This document shows positions 1-6,083 of a DNA stretch of 27,715 nt, piece by piece. The notes beneath the pieces are model-generated. The model was given only the letters and a program-made list of their open reading frames with translations, was not told where the DNA came from and did no database searches. Each line of letters starts with the position of its first letter. The first letter of the stretch is position 1. The translations under genes and the position numbers were made by a program. Origin of the DNA: DAOQAU01 sp035354275 (lineage in GTDB: Bacteria; Cyanobacteriota; Vampirovibrionia; Gastranaerophilales; Gastranaerophilaceae); NCBI GenBank assembly GCA_035354275.1, contig DAOQAU010000017.1, positions 1 through 27,715 of the forward strand. Direction: 5' to 3'.

Positions 1-393
1 ATTGCCGTCAACCAAAACAGTGAATTGTGAACTGTGAGCAGTGAACTGACCGGAACAAATTTGTTTCATTACATTTTCTACCGCAAGTTTCATAGCCTTT
101 AATGATGCATTCAGTATGTTTATTTTTTCTATTTCTTCCACTTCAACACAAACAGTCAAATTGATTGAGTTTTGAAGAATTATTTCATACAATTCTTCTC
201 GTTTTTTCTTTGATAATTTTTTTGAATCGTTCAAATCGGAAAGTTGTTTAATTAATTCATCATCAGGATTTGGAAAATAAACCGCACTTGCAAAAACCCC
301 GCCCGCACCCGGCCCCCTGCCTGCTTCGTCTGTACCGATAACAAAGCCTTCATTAAAATTTTTATCAAATTCAAATAGATTATTCTTAGTCAC
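1..393 (-). CDS. rnhB: Ribonuclease HII, N-terminal part (runs off the window start)
   Basis: Ribonuclease HII nicks RNA-DNA hybrids 5' of ribonucleotides, removing misincorporated rNMPs and primer RNA in the cytoplasm. The 131 visible codons show the family signature GTDEAGRGP near residues 22-30 (catalytic Asp and Glu), then LNDSKKLSKKKREELY, NILNASLKAM and VLVDGN (a further catalytic Asp) at the window edge. The only in-frame start is a GTG at 393, directly preceded in frame by TAA, and it lies inside an 8-bp repeat. Between AMKLAV and VLVDGN there are about 20 residues where E. coli-type enzymes have about 9. The excess (GQFTAHSSQFT) is encoded by a 7-bp tandem repeat at 20-47. It is third in an rplS-rbgA-rnhB run, as in Bacillus subtilis. 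The C-terminus is outside the window. Confidence 0.93.
   Translation of the reverse strand, partial: MTKNNLFEFDKNFNEGFVIGTDEAGRGPGAGGVFASAVYFPNPDDELIKQLSDLNDSKKLSKKKREELYEIILQNSINLTVCVEVEEIEKINILNASLKAMKLAVENVMKQICSGQFTAHSSQFTVLVDGN
20..47. repeat. 7-bp degenerate tandem repeat, four units, inside rnhB
   Basis: Units are GTGAATT, GTGAACT, GTGAGCA and GTGAACT. The repeat lies within the rnhB reading frame and is translated on the minus strand without breaking it. Confidence 0.8.
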
Positions 394-419
394 TTAGTCA
401 CCTGGTCACTTATTCACTC
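388..419. repeat. 8-bp degenerate tandem repeat between rbgA and rnhB
   Basis: Units are AGTCACTT, AGTCACCT, GGTCACTT and ATTCACTC. It fills the rbgA-rnhB junction. The rbgA stop (TGA, 418-420 on the minus strand) and the rnhB GTG start (393) both fall in it. Confidence 0.8.
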
Positions 420-1284
420 AATCCAAAATAAATTTCCCCGTTTTTCCGTTTCTGAAATCGCCCAAAACATAAGCCGAAGTTCTTTGAATATCAAGCTGTG
501 CGCCTTTTATAATCCAATTTCTGCTTTTTGCTATATTTTCAAGCGTTAGGTCCTCATCTGATTTTAACTTATAATAATCATAAACGTTTTGCGCATATTT
601 TTCCTTAAGAATCAAGAGCAATTCCCTTGCAACCATTTCATCCTCATAAGCATTTTGCGAAACAGAATTTACAAAAGCCAGTTTCCTTGCCCTATCTTGA
701 TTGTCCTGCTTCATAGGAATAATTCCCGGAGTGTCGAGCAAATCGATTTTAGGGTTAATCCTCACCCACTGTTGCTGTCTTGTAACTCCCGCTTTAGCCC
801 CGACTTTGGCCTTAGAGGTTTTGGTCAGTTTGTTTATGACACTGGATTTACCCACATTAGGCATCCCGACCACCATAACCCTTGCGGCGCGGCGAAGAAG
901 CCCCTTTTTCATTAATGCCTGAATTCTGGGTTCGCTTAATTCTATTATTTTATTTGTTATTTTGTTCAAATCATTTGAATGTTTGGCGTCAGAAGTCAAA
1001 ACAGGGCAAAAAGTTTCTTTTTCTAACCTTTTTGTCCAATCTTTGAGTTCTTGTTCATTGACCAAATCGGATTTATTGAGCAAAATTAAACGCGGTTTTT
1101 CACCCAAAAGTTTTTCGATATCGCCGTATCTGCTGCTCAAAGGAAGCCTTGCATCAAGTACTTCAATTACCGCATCAACAAGCGAAAGCTGTTCTTTAAG
1201 CTTTTTTTCGGCCTTTGCAATGTGCCCCGGGTACCAATGAATATGACCATGAATAACTTGGCTTTTTTCAGTTTCATTACTCAT
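418..1284 (-). CDS. rbgA: Ribosome biogenesis GTPase RbgA/YlqF
   Basis: RbgA is a circularly permuted GTPase needed for late assembly of the 50S subunit. The permuted order is visible: G4 (LNKSDL, about residues 69-74) comes before G1 (GMPNVGKSS, about 139-147) and G3 (DTPGI, about 183-187). The N-terminal HWYPGHIAKAEKKLKE is the usual YlqF start. The 288 residues match family length. The ATG at 1284 has an AAGAGG ribosome-binding site about 8 nt upstream. It lies 65 nt downstream of rplS, and the gap holds an 8-bp tandem repeat. The conserved pairing with rplS and rnhB supports a large-subunit role. Its stop codon is part of the next repeat. Confidence 0.95.
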   Translation of the reverse strand: MSNETEKSQVIHGHIHWYPGHIAKAEKKLKEQLSLVDAVIEVLDARLPLSSRYGDIEKLLGEKPRLILLNKSDLVNEQELKDWTKRLEKETFCPVLTSDAKHSNDLNKITNKIIELSEPRIQALMKKGLLRRAARVMVVGMPNVGKSSVINKLTKTSKAKVGAKAGVTRQQQWVRINPKIDLLDTPGIIPMKQDNQDRARKLAFVNSVSQNAYEDEMVARELLLILKEKYAQNVYDYYKLKSDEDLTLENIAKSRNWIIKGAQLDIQRTSAYVLGDFRNGKTGKFILD

Positions 1285-1302
1285 GGTCTATACCTCTTTT
1301 TT

Positions 1303-1334
1303 CAGTGAATAAGTGAATAAGTAAATAGGTGAAA
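1303..1334. repeat. 8-bp degenerate tandem repeat between rplS and rbgA
   Basis: Units are CAGTGAAT, AAGTGAAT, AAGTAAAT and AGGTGAAA. This is the same family as 388-419 in the opposite orientation. Confidence 0.8.
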
Positions 1335-1349
1335 GATCACCTTTTACAT

Positions 1350-1700
1350 TTACCCCCCTATTTTTTCCTTAATACGTGTTGCTTTGCCTGAAAGATTTCT
1401 CAAATAGTACAATTTTGAACGTCTTACATCGCCTCTTTTGAGAATATTTATTTTTTCTACTCTCGGAGAGTAAATCGCAAAAACTCTTTCAACACCAACG
1501 CCTTGGAAAATTTTTCTTACTGTAATTGTTTTGTTAACACCGCTTCCGCGTTTTTTGATAATTGTTCCTTCAAAAGCCTGCGTTCTTTCTTTGTTTCCTT
1601 CAATAATTCTCACGAAAACTTTTACTGTATCACCGGGGTTCAATTCAGGAAGTTCTTTATCCAGATATTGTTTTTCTAATTCATTAATAACAGGGTTCAT
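1350..1700 (-). CDS. rplS: 50S ribosomal protein L19
   Basis: L19 is a large-subunit protein at the 30S-50S interface. The 116-residue product fits the family: PELNPGDTVKVFVRI near the start, ERTQAFEGTIIKKRGSG in the middle, then FQGVGVERVFAIYSPRVEKI and RRSKLYYLRNLSGKATRIKE near the end. The ATG at 1700 has a GGATGAGG-type ribosome-binding site close upstream. It is first of the rplS-rbgA-rnhB run and has a plausible promoter at 1740-1768. The last two codons and stop read GGGGGGTAA, part of a GGGGTAAATG motif also seen upstream of the promoter and at the end of tilS. Confidence 0.97.
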   Translation of the reverse strand: MNPVINELEKQYLDKELPELNPGDTVKVFVRIIEGNKERTQAFEGTIIKKRGSGVNKTITVRKIFQGVGVERVFAIYSPRVEKINILKRGDVRRSKLYYLRNLSGKATRIKEKIGG

Positions 1701-1739
1701 GACCTCATCCTTTACTTTTTCGACTGTGTAACTATATTA

Positions 1740-1768
1740 ATACTATTTAAAAAATAATTTAAAATCAA
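1740..1768 (-). promoter_or_regulatory. Candidate sigma-70-type promoter for rplS-rbgA-rnhB
   Basis: On the minus strand, TTGATT (1763-1768) and TAGTAT (1740-1745) are 17 bp apart. Each matches 4 of 6 consensus bases. The implied start lies about 30 nt before the rplS ATG. A run of eight G/C pairs (1771-1778) sits just upstream of the -35 box. Confidence 0.4.
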
Positions 1769-1791
1769 GTGGGGGGGGTAAATGAGAAAGG

Positions 1792-1819
1792 GTGAAGTGT
1801 GAGCGGTGAGCGTTGAAGG
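1792..1819. repeat. 7-bp degenerate tandem repeat
   Basis: Units are GTGAAGT, GTGAGCG, GTGAGCG and TTGAAGG. It faces an inverted copy at 1952-1979 across a palindromic element. Confidence 0.7.
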
Positions 1820-1887
1820 GTTAAATCAGCTTAAAATTTTATAAGTTTCATATTTCTAAGCTACTAAATTTCTTATTACGCCTACCC

Positions 1888-1946
1888 GTCATATTGAGGC
1901 TTTAGCCGAAATATCTCAGAGATTCTTCGCTATGGCTCAGAATGAC
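1888..1946. repeat. GTCATNNTGAG-type palindromic repeat
   Basis: The ends are imperfect inverted repeats (GTCATATTGAGGC and GGCTCAGAATGAC), with internal GCC/GGC and TCTCAGAGA pairings. It resembles the interspersed GTCATTCTGAG palindromes found in many bacterial genomes, and it is framed by two inverted 7-bp repeat blocks. Confidence 0.6.
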
Positions 1947-1951
1947 AAAAC

Positions 1952-1979
1952 TTCTCACTGCTCACTTCTCACTGCTCCC
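1952..1979. repeat. 7-bp degenerate tandem repeat
   Basis: Units are TTCTCAC, TGCTCAC, TTCTCAC and TGCTCCC, the complement of the GTGAGCA family. It ends 4 nt from the stop codon of the FlhA-like gene. Confidence 0.7.
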
Positions 1980-1983
1980 TTTT

Positions 1984-3465
1984 TTATATTTCATCAATAA
2001 TTTCAACTACAAAATCATTTGAAATTTCTTCTTTCGCAAGCACTTTTATATTATTGACAAACTGTGACAAAATCATAAACATCATATGTCTTGCCTCAAG
2101 CGGAGTTAGCACAACCATATTTTCCAAGTCAATATTTAGCGATTTTGCTTTTTTATAAATGTTTTTTGCAATTTTTTCGATTTTTGTGCCGTCAATTTTT
2201 ATTACGGTTTCTTTAGAATTAATTTTTGAAAAAATACTCTTGTAAGTAGCCTCCGAAAGCTCAAATGCCTGAATAACATTATCTGCAGACGCCACGCCCT
2301 TGCTTATGAAGCGAGAGAGCGAAAGCCTTATTTTATCGAGCAAATCTTCTTTTGTTTCTTCATCGGAAAAATCATTTATTTTTTCAAATATATATATAAT
2401 ATCTTTTATGCAAACTTCTTCTCTCAAAAGATTTACCAGAATGTATCTCAAATCGGCAGCAGAGATAAAATCGGGAATAATGTTTTCAATCAAAAACATA
2501 TTTTCTTGGCTTACTATTTCCATATAGCGGTTAATGTCAGAATAGTCAAAAATTTCATCTATATATTTAATAATAATATTTTCAAGCAGTCTGCAGATAA
2601 ATTCGGAAGGTTTCAATCCTTTTTGCCAAAAGCTTTTTGTCTTTTTTTCTTCAAGCCAGACGATTTTTTTGCCGGTAATCTCGTCAACAGAATATATTGC
2701 GCCTTTTTCTTTTTTGCTTAATTTTAAATCATCTTCAAAAAACATGAGGTATTTTGGGTAAGCAAAAGAGTTCAAGACCTCCTGTCCTCTTATTTTTATA
2801 CTGAATTCGTAAGGACTTAGATTATCGTCGTCTTGGAAAATTATTTTCGGGATAACATATCCGAGTCTGTCAGTTATTTTTTGGCGCAAATTAACCGTTT
2901 CAGATACCAATTCAGCTGCCAAATCTGGGTTTACCAAATCCAAAATTTCTTCGCTTAAAGAAATTGATAATTTTTCCTGCTTAATTTTTGAATACATAAC
3001 ATCGGGCGAAATGGTTTTTATAAGCTGTTGGCGCAAATCTTCCAAGTCCCTTAAACCTTTTGAAATCTCATCGTTGAGCTGTTTTCTGTTTTTTGAAATC
3101 GGTGCTTCGGATTGTGCCTCAAGCTGAGTTTTAATTTTGTTTATTTTTTTTCTCTGCTCTTTTATTTTTTCCTGAAGTTCCCTGCAGGACTCATAAGGCG
3201 AAAGCTGCGAAGAGAGCATTTTTTCCATTTGGGTTTTAAAATTTTTGATATTTACAACATCTTCTTCAGCGATTTCCTGTTCCTGTGGATTTTCTCCTGC
3301 AAAAATACAGTTGTATTGGTATCCGCCTTCTTCTGCTTCAACCTCATGCATACTGTATAAATCCCAGCCCCCCTGAGACATTTCATTGAGCAGATTTTCA
3401 AGTGCTTTTGTATTATCGCTTGGCACTGATTTTATAACGTATTGCATTCTGGAATTTTTAAACAT
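1984..3465 (-). CDS. Soluble protein: DUF4177-like domain, coiled coil, FlhA/SctV-type cytoplasmic (FHIPEP) domain
   Basis: A 493-residue protein with no signal peptide or membrane segment. Residues 7-56 resemble DUF4177-type domains (LLNEMSQGGWDLYSMHEVE). Residues 72-150 are charged and heptad-like, probably a coiled coil. From about 165 to the end it matches the cytoplasmic half of FlhA export-gate proteins in order: VNLRQKITDRLGYVIPKI (191-208), YEFSIKIRGQEV (219-230), IVWLEE (268-273), AADLRYILVNLLREEVCIKD (336-355), and a terminal VVLTPLEARHMM...VLAKEE (451-480). The eight-helix membrane part of FlhA is absent. The ATG has GGAG 7 nt upstream. No flagellar or type III gene is near. The domain assignment comes from motif recognition; the function, perhaps chaperone or substrate docking, is unknown. 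Confidence 0.75.
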   Translation of the reverse strand: MFKNSRMQYVIKSVPSDNTKALENLLNEMSQGGWDLYSMHEVEAEEGGYQYNCIFAGENPQEQEIAEEDVVNIKNFKTQMEKMLSSQLSPYESCRELQEKIKEQRKKINKIKTQLEAQSEAPISKNRKQLNDEISKGLRDLEDLRQQLIKTISPDVMYSKIKQEKLSISLSEEILDLVNPDLAAELVSETVNLRQKITDRLGYVIPKIIFQDDDNLSPYEFSIKIRGQEVLNSFAYPKYLMFFEDDLKLSKKEKGAIYSVDEITGKKIVWLEEKKTKSFWQKGLKPSEFICRLLENIIIKYIDEIFDYSDINRYMEIVSQENMFLIENIIPDFISAADLRYILVNLLREEVCIKDIIYIFEKINDFSDEETKEDLLDKIRLSLSRFISKGVASADNVIQAFELSEATYKSIFSKINSKETVIKIDGTKIEKIAKNIYKKAKSLNIDLENMVVLTPLEARHMMFMILSQFVNNIKVLAKEEISNDFVVEIIDEI

Positions 3466-3492
3466 CTGTTGCTCCTTATTTTTTGTATTTTA

Positions 3493-3520
3493 ATTGTACC
3501 AATAATAAATTTTTTCACAA
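3493..3520 (-). promoter_or_regulatory. Candidate promoter for the FlhA-like gene
   Basis: On the minus strand TTGTGA (3515-3520), a 16-bp spacer and TACAAT (3493-3498, 5 of 6 consensus) lie about 27 nt before the ATG. Confidence 0.5.
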
Positions 3521-3613
3521 TGTTATGATTTGTAAATATAAAAAATATTACTAGCAAAAAAAAATATTATGAACTTTATAATATTAACATTTTTATAAAA
3601 TCAAGGAGAAAAA

Positions 3614-4123
3614 ATGAAAATATCAGCAGTTAACCAACATAATCGAGTGAATTTTTCAGGCAAATATTACAGCAGAGAAGCCAGTGACTTATTATGCAGC
3701 AAAGCTGCCGAATGGTGGGGGCAGAAAATCAACATATTAACCGCGTTAGACCAAAAACCGGCAAGTGAGAATCAAATAAAAATATTTACACAAAACTTGA
3801 AAAAAGATTTAGAAAAAAGGCTGAAAGAAATGGGCAAAATAAATTATGCCGATAACTGCAGACTTTGCGGAATTGATTGGCATATAATAAATCCTTTCAA
3901 AAAAGCCTTACACAAAGCAGGGCTAAAAGAGGATAATCCTAATCCGCTTAAAATGTATATGGATTTAAGCCAAGGTAAACTTGAAGTCAGAAACGGTTGT
4001 CAGGCTCCACAAGAAACCATTTACGAATTACCCCCGGAATTAAACAAACTTTATGACACTCCGCCCGAAAACAATTCAAAAAGTTTATTACAAAAATTTT
4101 TAGGGCTATTTAAATTTATTTAA
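3614..4123 (+). CDS. Hypothetical protein (169 residues)
   Basis: I do not recognise this family. The ATG has a strong AAGGAG site 6 nt upstream, so translation is likely. The product is soluble and rich in Lys and Asn, with a Trp pair (EWWGQK, about residues 33-38), a CRLCGIDWH stretch around 78-86, and a short hydrophobic tail (LLQKFLGLFKFI). The start, MKISAVNQHNRVNFSG, loosely resembles that of the repeat protein at 27369 (MNIQSISAFNS). It diverges from the FlhA-like gene and converges on pdp, overlapping that gene's 3' end by 8 bp. Confidence 0.7.
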   Translation: MKISAVNQHNRVNFSGKYYSREASDLLCSKAAEWWGQKINILTALDQKPASENQIKIFTQNLKKDLEKRLKEMGKINYADNCRLCGIDWHIINPFKKALHKAGLKEDNPNPLKMYMDLSQGKLEVRNGCQAPQETIYELPPELNKLYDTPPENNSKSLLQKFLGLFKFI

Positions 4124-5420
4124 TAATTTTATAAATTAAATCCTGACATTTTGGGGTTTTTGAGGTAAGTTCAAAGGCTTGGTCGCAGACATCTTGTGCA
4201 AGTTTGGTTTTAGCCTCGTCATTTGAATAAATTGTGTACAAAACTTCGCCTTTTTTACAAAATTCGCCGTGTTTTTTGTTTAAGTAAACACCTACGCTGT
4301 AATCAATATCATCCGTTTTTCTTTCTCTTCCTGCCCCCAACAATTTGCATCCGTAGGCAATTTGGTAAGCGTCAATTTTGCTTATAAATCCTTCTTTTCC
4401 GGATTTAATTTCCACTTTATATTTTGCCTGAGGGAATTTTGAATAATCGCCTACAACTTCAGGGTTTCCGCCTTGCGCTTTGATTAATTCCCTAAATTTT
4501 TCAAGTGCCTTGCCTGACTTAACTACATTTTGCAAGTATTCTTTTGCCTTTTTTTCATCGTCAAATTTTCCCACCTGAATAAGCGCAATGGCACCAAATT
4601 CATAAGTCAAATCGGTTAAATCTCCCTGCGTATGACCTTTCAAAAACTCAATGGATTCAATAACTTCAATCGAATTACCTATAGCCCTTCCCAAAGGCTC
4701 TTCCATGGATGTTATGACTGCAATTAGTGATTTTGAAAGTCTTTTGCCGACCTTAACCATGAGCTCTGAAAGCTCAACCGCATCTTGCGCAGTTTTATTA
4801 AAAGAGCCGCAGCCGTATTTGACATCAAGAATTATGTTATCAGCACCGGATGCAACTTTCTTTGAGACAATAGAAGAAGCTACCAAAGGCATACTGTTAA
4901 TTGTTGCCGTAACATCTCTGAGTGCGTAAATTTTTCCGTCTGCAGGGGTAAGATTTTGGGTTTGACCGCCTATTGCGACTTTTATTTTTTTAACCTGTTT
5001 AATTAAGTTTTCGATGGTCAAATTCGTATTAAATCCGGGGATTGATTCAAGCTTGTCGATAGTGCCTCCGGTGTGCCCCAAACCTTTGCCCGAAAGCTTT
5101 GCAACAGGAATTTCACAGGCTGCTAAAAGCGGAATTAAAGTCAGCGTAACCTTATCGCCCACGCCGCCAGTTGAATGTTTGTCCACAACGTCTTTGGCAA
5201 GTTCTTTTAAGTCAACTGTTTCACCTGATTTAACAATTGCATCTGTAAGCCATGTCGTTTCATCTTCGTTCATTCCCTGAAAACAAATTGCCATAAGCCA
5301 AGCTGAAATCTGATAATCCGGCGCAGAACCGTCCATCATGGAAGAAATTATAAAATTAATCTCCTCTTGCGTATGTTTCAGCCCCTTTTTCTTTTTTTCG
5401 ATTAAATCAACTATTCTCAT
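4116..5420 (-). CDS. pdp: Pyrimidine-nucleoside (thymidine) phosphorylase
   Basis: It splits pyrimidine nucleosides with phosphate to give the base and (deoxy)ribose-1-phosphate, a cytoplasmic salvage step. The signature DKHSTGGVGDKVTL (about residues 80-93) and SGKGLGHTGGTIDKLES (about 114-130) form the phosphate- and substrate-binding core. ITSMEEPLGRAIGNSIEV and the C-terminal GAGRERKTDDIDYSVG are also typical. The 434 residues match Bacillus Pdp and are close to E. coli DeoA, and sequence alone does not settle thymidine-only versus broad specificity. Its ATG has only a weak ribosome-binding site. It follows skp on the minus strand, separated by a palindromic repeat at 5446-5525. Confidence 0.93.
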   Translation of the reverse strand: MRIVDLIEKKKKGLKHTQEEINFIISSMMDGSAPDYQISAWLMAICFQGMNEDETTWLTDAIVKSGETVDLKELAKDVVDKHSTGGVGDKVTLTLIPLLAACEIPVAKLSGKGLGHTGGTIDKLESIPGFNTNLTIENLIKQVKKIKVAIGGQTQNLTPADGKIYALRDVTATINSMPLVASSIVSKKVASGADNIILDVKYGCGSFNKTAQDAVELSELMVKVGKRLSKSLIAVITSMEEPLGRAIGNSIEVIESIEFLKGHTQGDLTDLTYEFGAIALIQVGKFDDEKKAKEYLQNVVKSGKALEKFRELIKAQGGNPEVVGDYSKFPQAKYKVEIKSGKEGFISKIDAYQIAYGCKLLGAGRERKTDDIDYSVGVYLNKKHGEFCKKGEVLYTIYSNDEAKTKLAQDVCDQAFELTSKTPKCQDLIYKIIK

Positions 5421-5445
5421 AGTTTAACACCCAATCACTTATCAC

Positions 5446-5525
5446 GTCATTGCGAGCGACTGCGGCAACCTTTTCAACTCTTAAAAGCGGATTGGATTGC
5501 TTCACCCTAAAGGGTTCGCAACGAC
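5446..5525. repeat. GTCATTGCGAG-type palindromic repeat between skp and pdp
   Basis: The ends GTCATTGCGA and TCGCAACGAC are near-perfect inverted repeats. Inside are a GGATTGCTTC segment and a CCCTAAAGGG hairpin. The same family occurs at 10693-10729 and 17486-17573. No transposase gene is associated. Confidence 0.75.
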
Positions 5526-5549
5526 GAAAATAATAACTTTTCTCTTGTC

Positions 5550-5996
5550 TTACTTTAATTTTTGCAAAACCAAGTCGGTAACATCAATTCCGCCTACAAA
5601 AATTATTCTGAAATCAACTATTGTATCAAGTTTTTGCTCAATAAGCACTTGCCTTGCAGCTTCTTGAATTTTGTTATAAACCGCTTCTTCTTTTTGCATT
5701 TTTAATTTCATGTAAGCTTCTTCTTTCAATTTGAATTCTTTTGCTGTTTTTTCTTCAAAATTTTTCTTTTTAATTGGAGTATCCAAAGCTTTGAATTCTT
5801 TTTCCTTATCCACTAGATACTGCTGAAGTTCCAAACCTTTAGCATCAACTTCTTTAACCGCAGCCTGTGCGAAAGGACAACTTTCCTGAATTTTTTTGTA
5901 ATTGATGTAGCCGATTCCGCCTTCGGCTTTAGCAGGTAACGAGCACCACGCAAAGACCATGATTGCAAATGCCAGAACCGTAAATTTAATTTTCAT
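5550..5996 (-). CDS. skp: Skp/OmpH-family periplasmic chaperone
   Basis: Skp holds unfolded outer-membrane proteins in the periplasm on their way to the BAM complex. The 148-residue product starts with a signal peptide (hydrophobic residues 5-20, likely cleavage after PAKA). It continues with GGIGYINYKKIQESCPFAQ, the usual OmpH start, then a long charged helical region (about 50-120) matching the Skp tentacles, and a short beta-forming end. AGGAGG sits 6 nt before the ATG. It lies directly downstream of bamA, the classic arrangement. The 87-nt gap holds a 7-bp repeat block followed by an 8-bp block. Confidence 0.88.
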   Translation of the reverse strand: MKIKFTVLAFAIMVFAWCSLPAKAEGGIGYINYKKIQESCPFAQAAVKEVDAKGLELQQYLVDKEKEFKALDTPIKKKNFEEKTAKEFKLKEEAYMKLKMQKEEAVYNKIQEAARQVLIEQKLDTIVDFRIIFVGGIDVTDLVLQKLK

Positions 5997-6013
5997 AATG
6001 CCTCCTTTTTTTA

Positions 6014-6041
6014 GTGAGCGGTGAACCGTAAACTATGAGAA
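6014..6041. repeat. 7-bp degenerate tandem repeat between bamA and skp
   Basis: Units are GTGAGCG, GTGAACC, GTAAACT and ATGAGAA. An 8-bp block follows 8 nt later. Confidence 0.7.
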
Positions 6042-6049
6042 GTTCTCTT

Positions 6050-6081
6050 ATTCACTTATTCTCCTATTCACTTATTCACTT
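6050..6081. repeat. 8-bp degenerate tandem repeat at the bamA 3' end
   Basis: Units are ATTCACTT, ATTCTCCT, ATTCACTT and ATTCACTT. It ends 2 nt from the bamA stop codon. Confidence 0.8.
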
Positions 6082-6083
6082 AT

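Noticed and set aside
1..393. rnhB as a pseudogene because of the repeat insertion
   Set aside because: The frame is intact and the DEAG, LNDSKKLS and VDGN motifs are all present around the insertion.
388..419. CRISPR or direct-repeat array
   Set aside because: Units of 7-8 bp are directly adjacent with no spacers, and no cas gene is present.
1771..1778. Poly-G tract as a phase-variation switch for rplS
   Set aside because: L19 is a constitutive ribosomal protein, and the tract belongs to a GGGGTAAATG motif also found at gene ends elsewhere.
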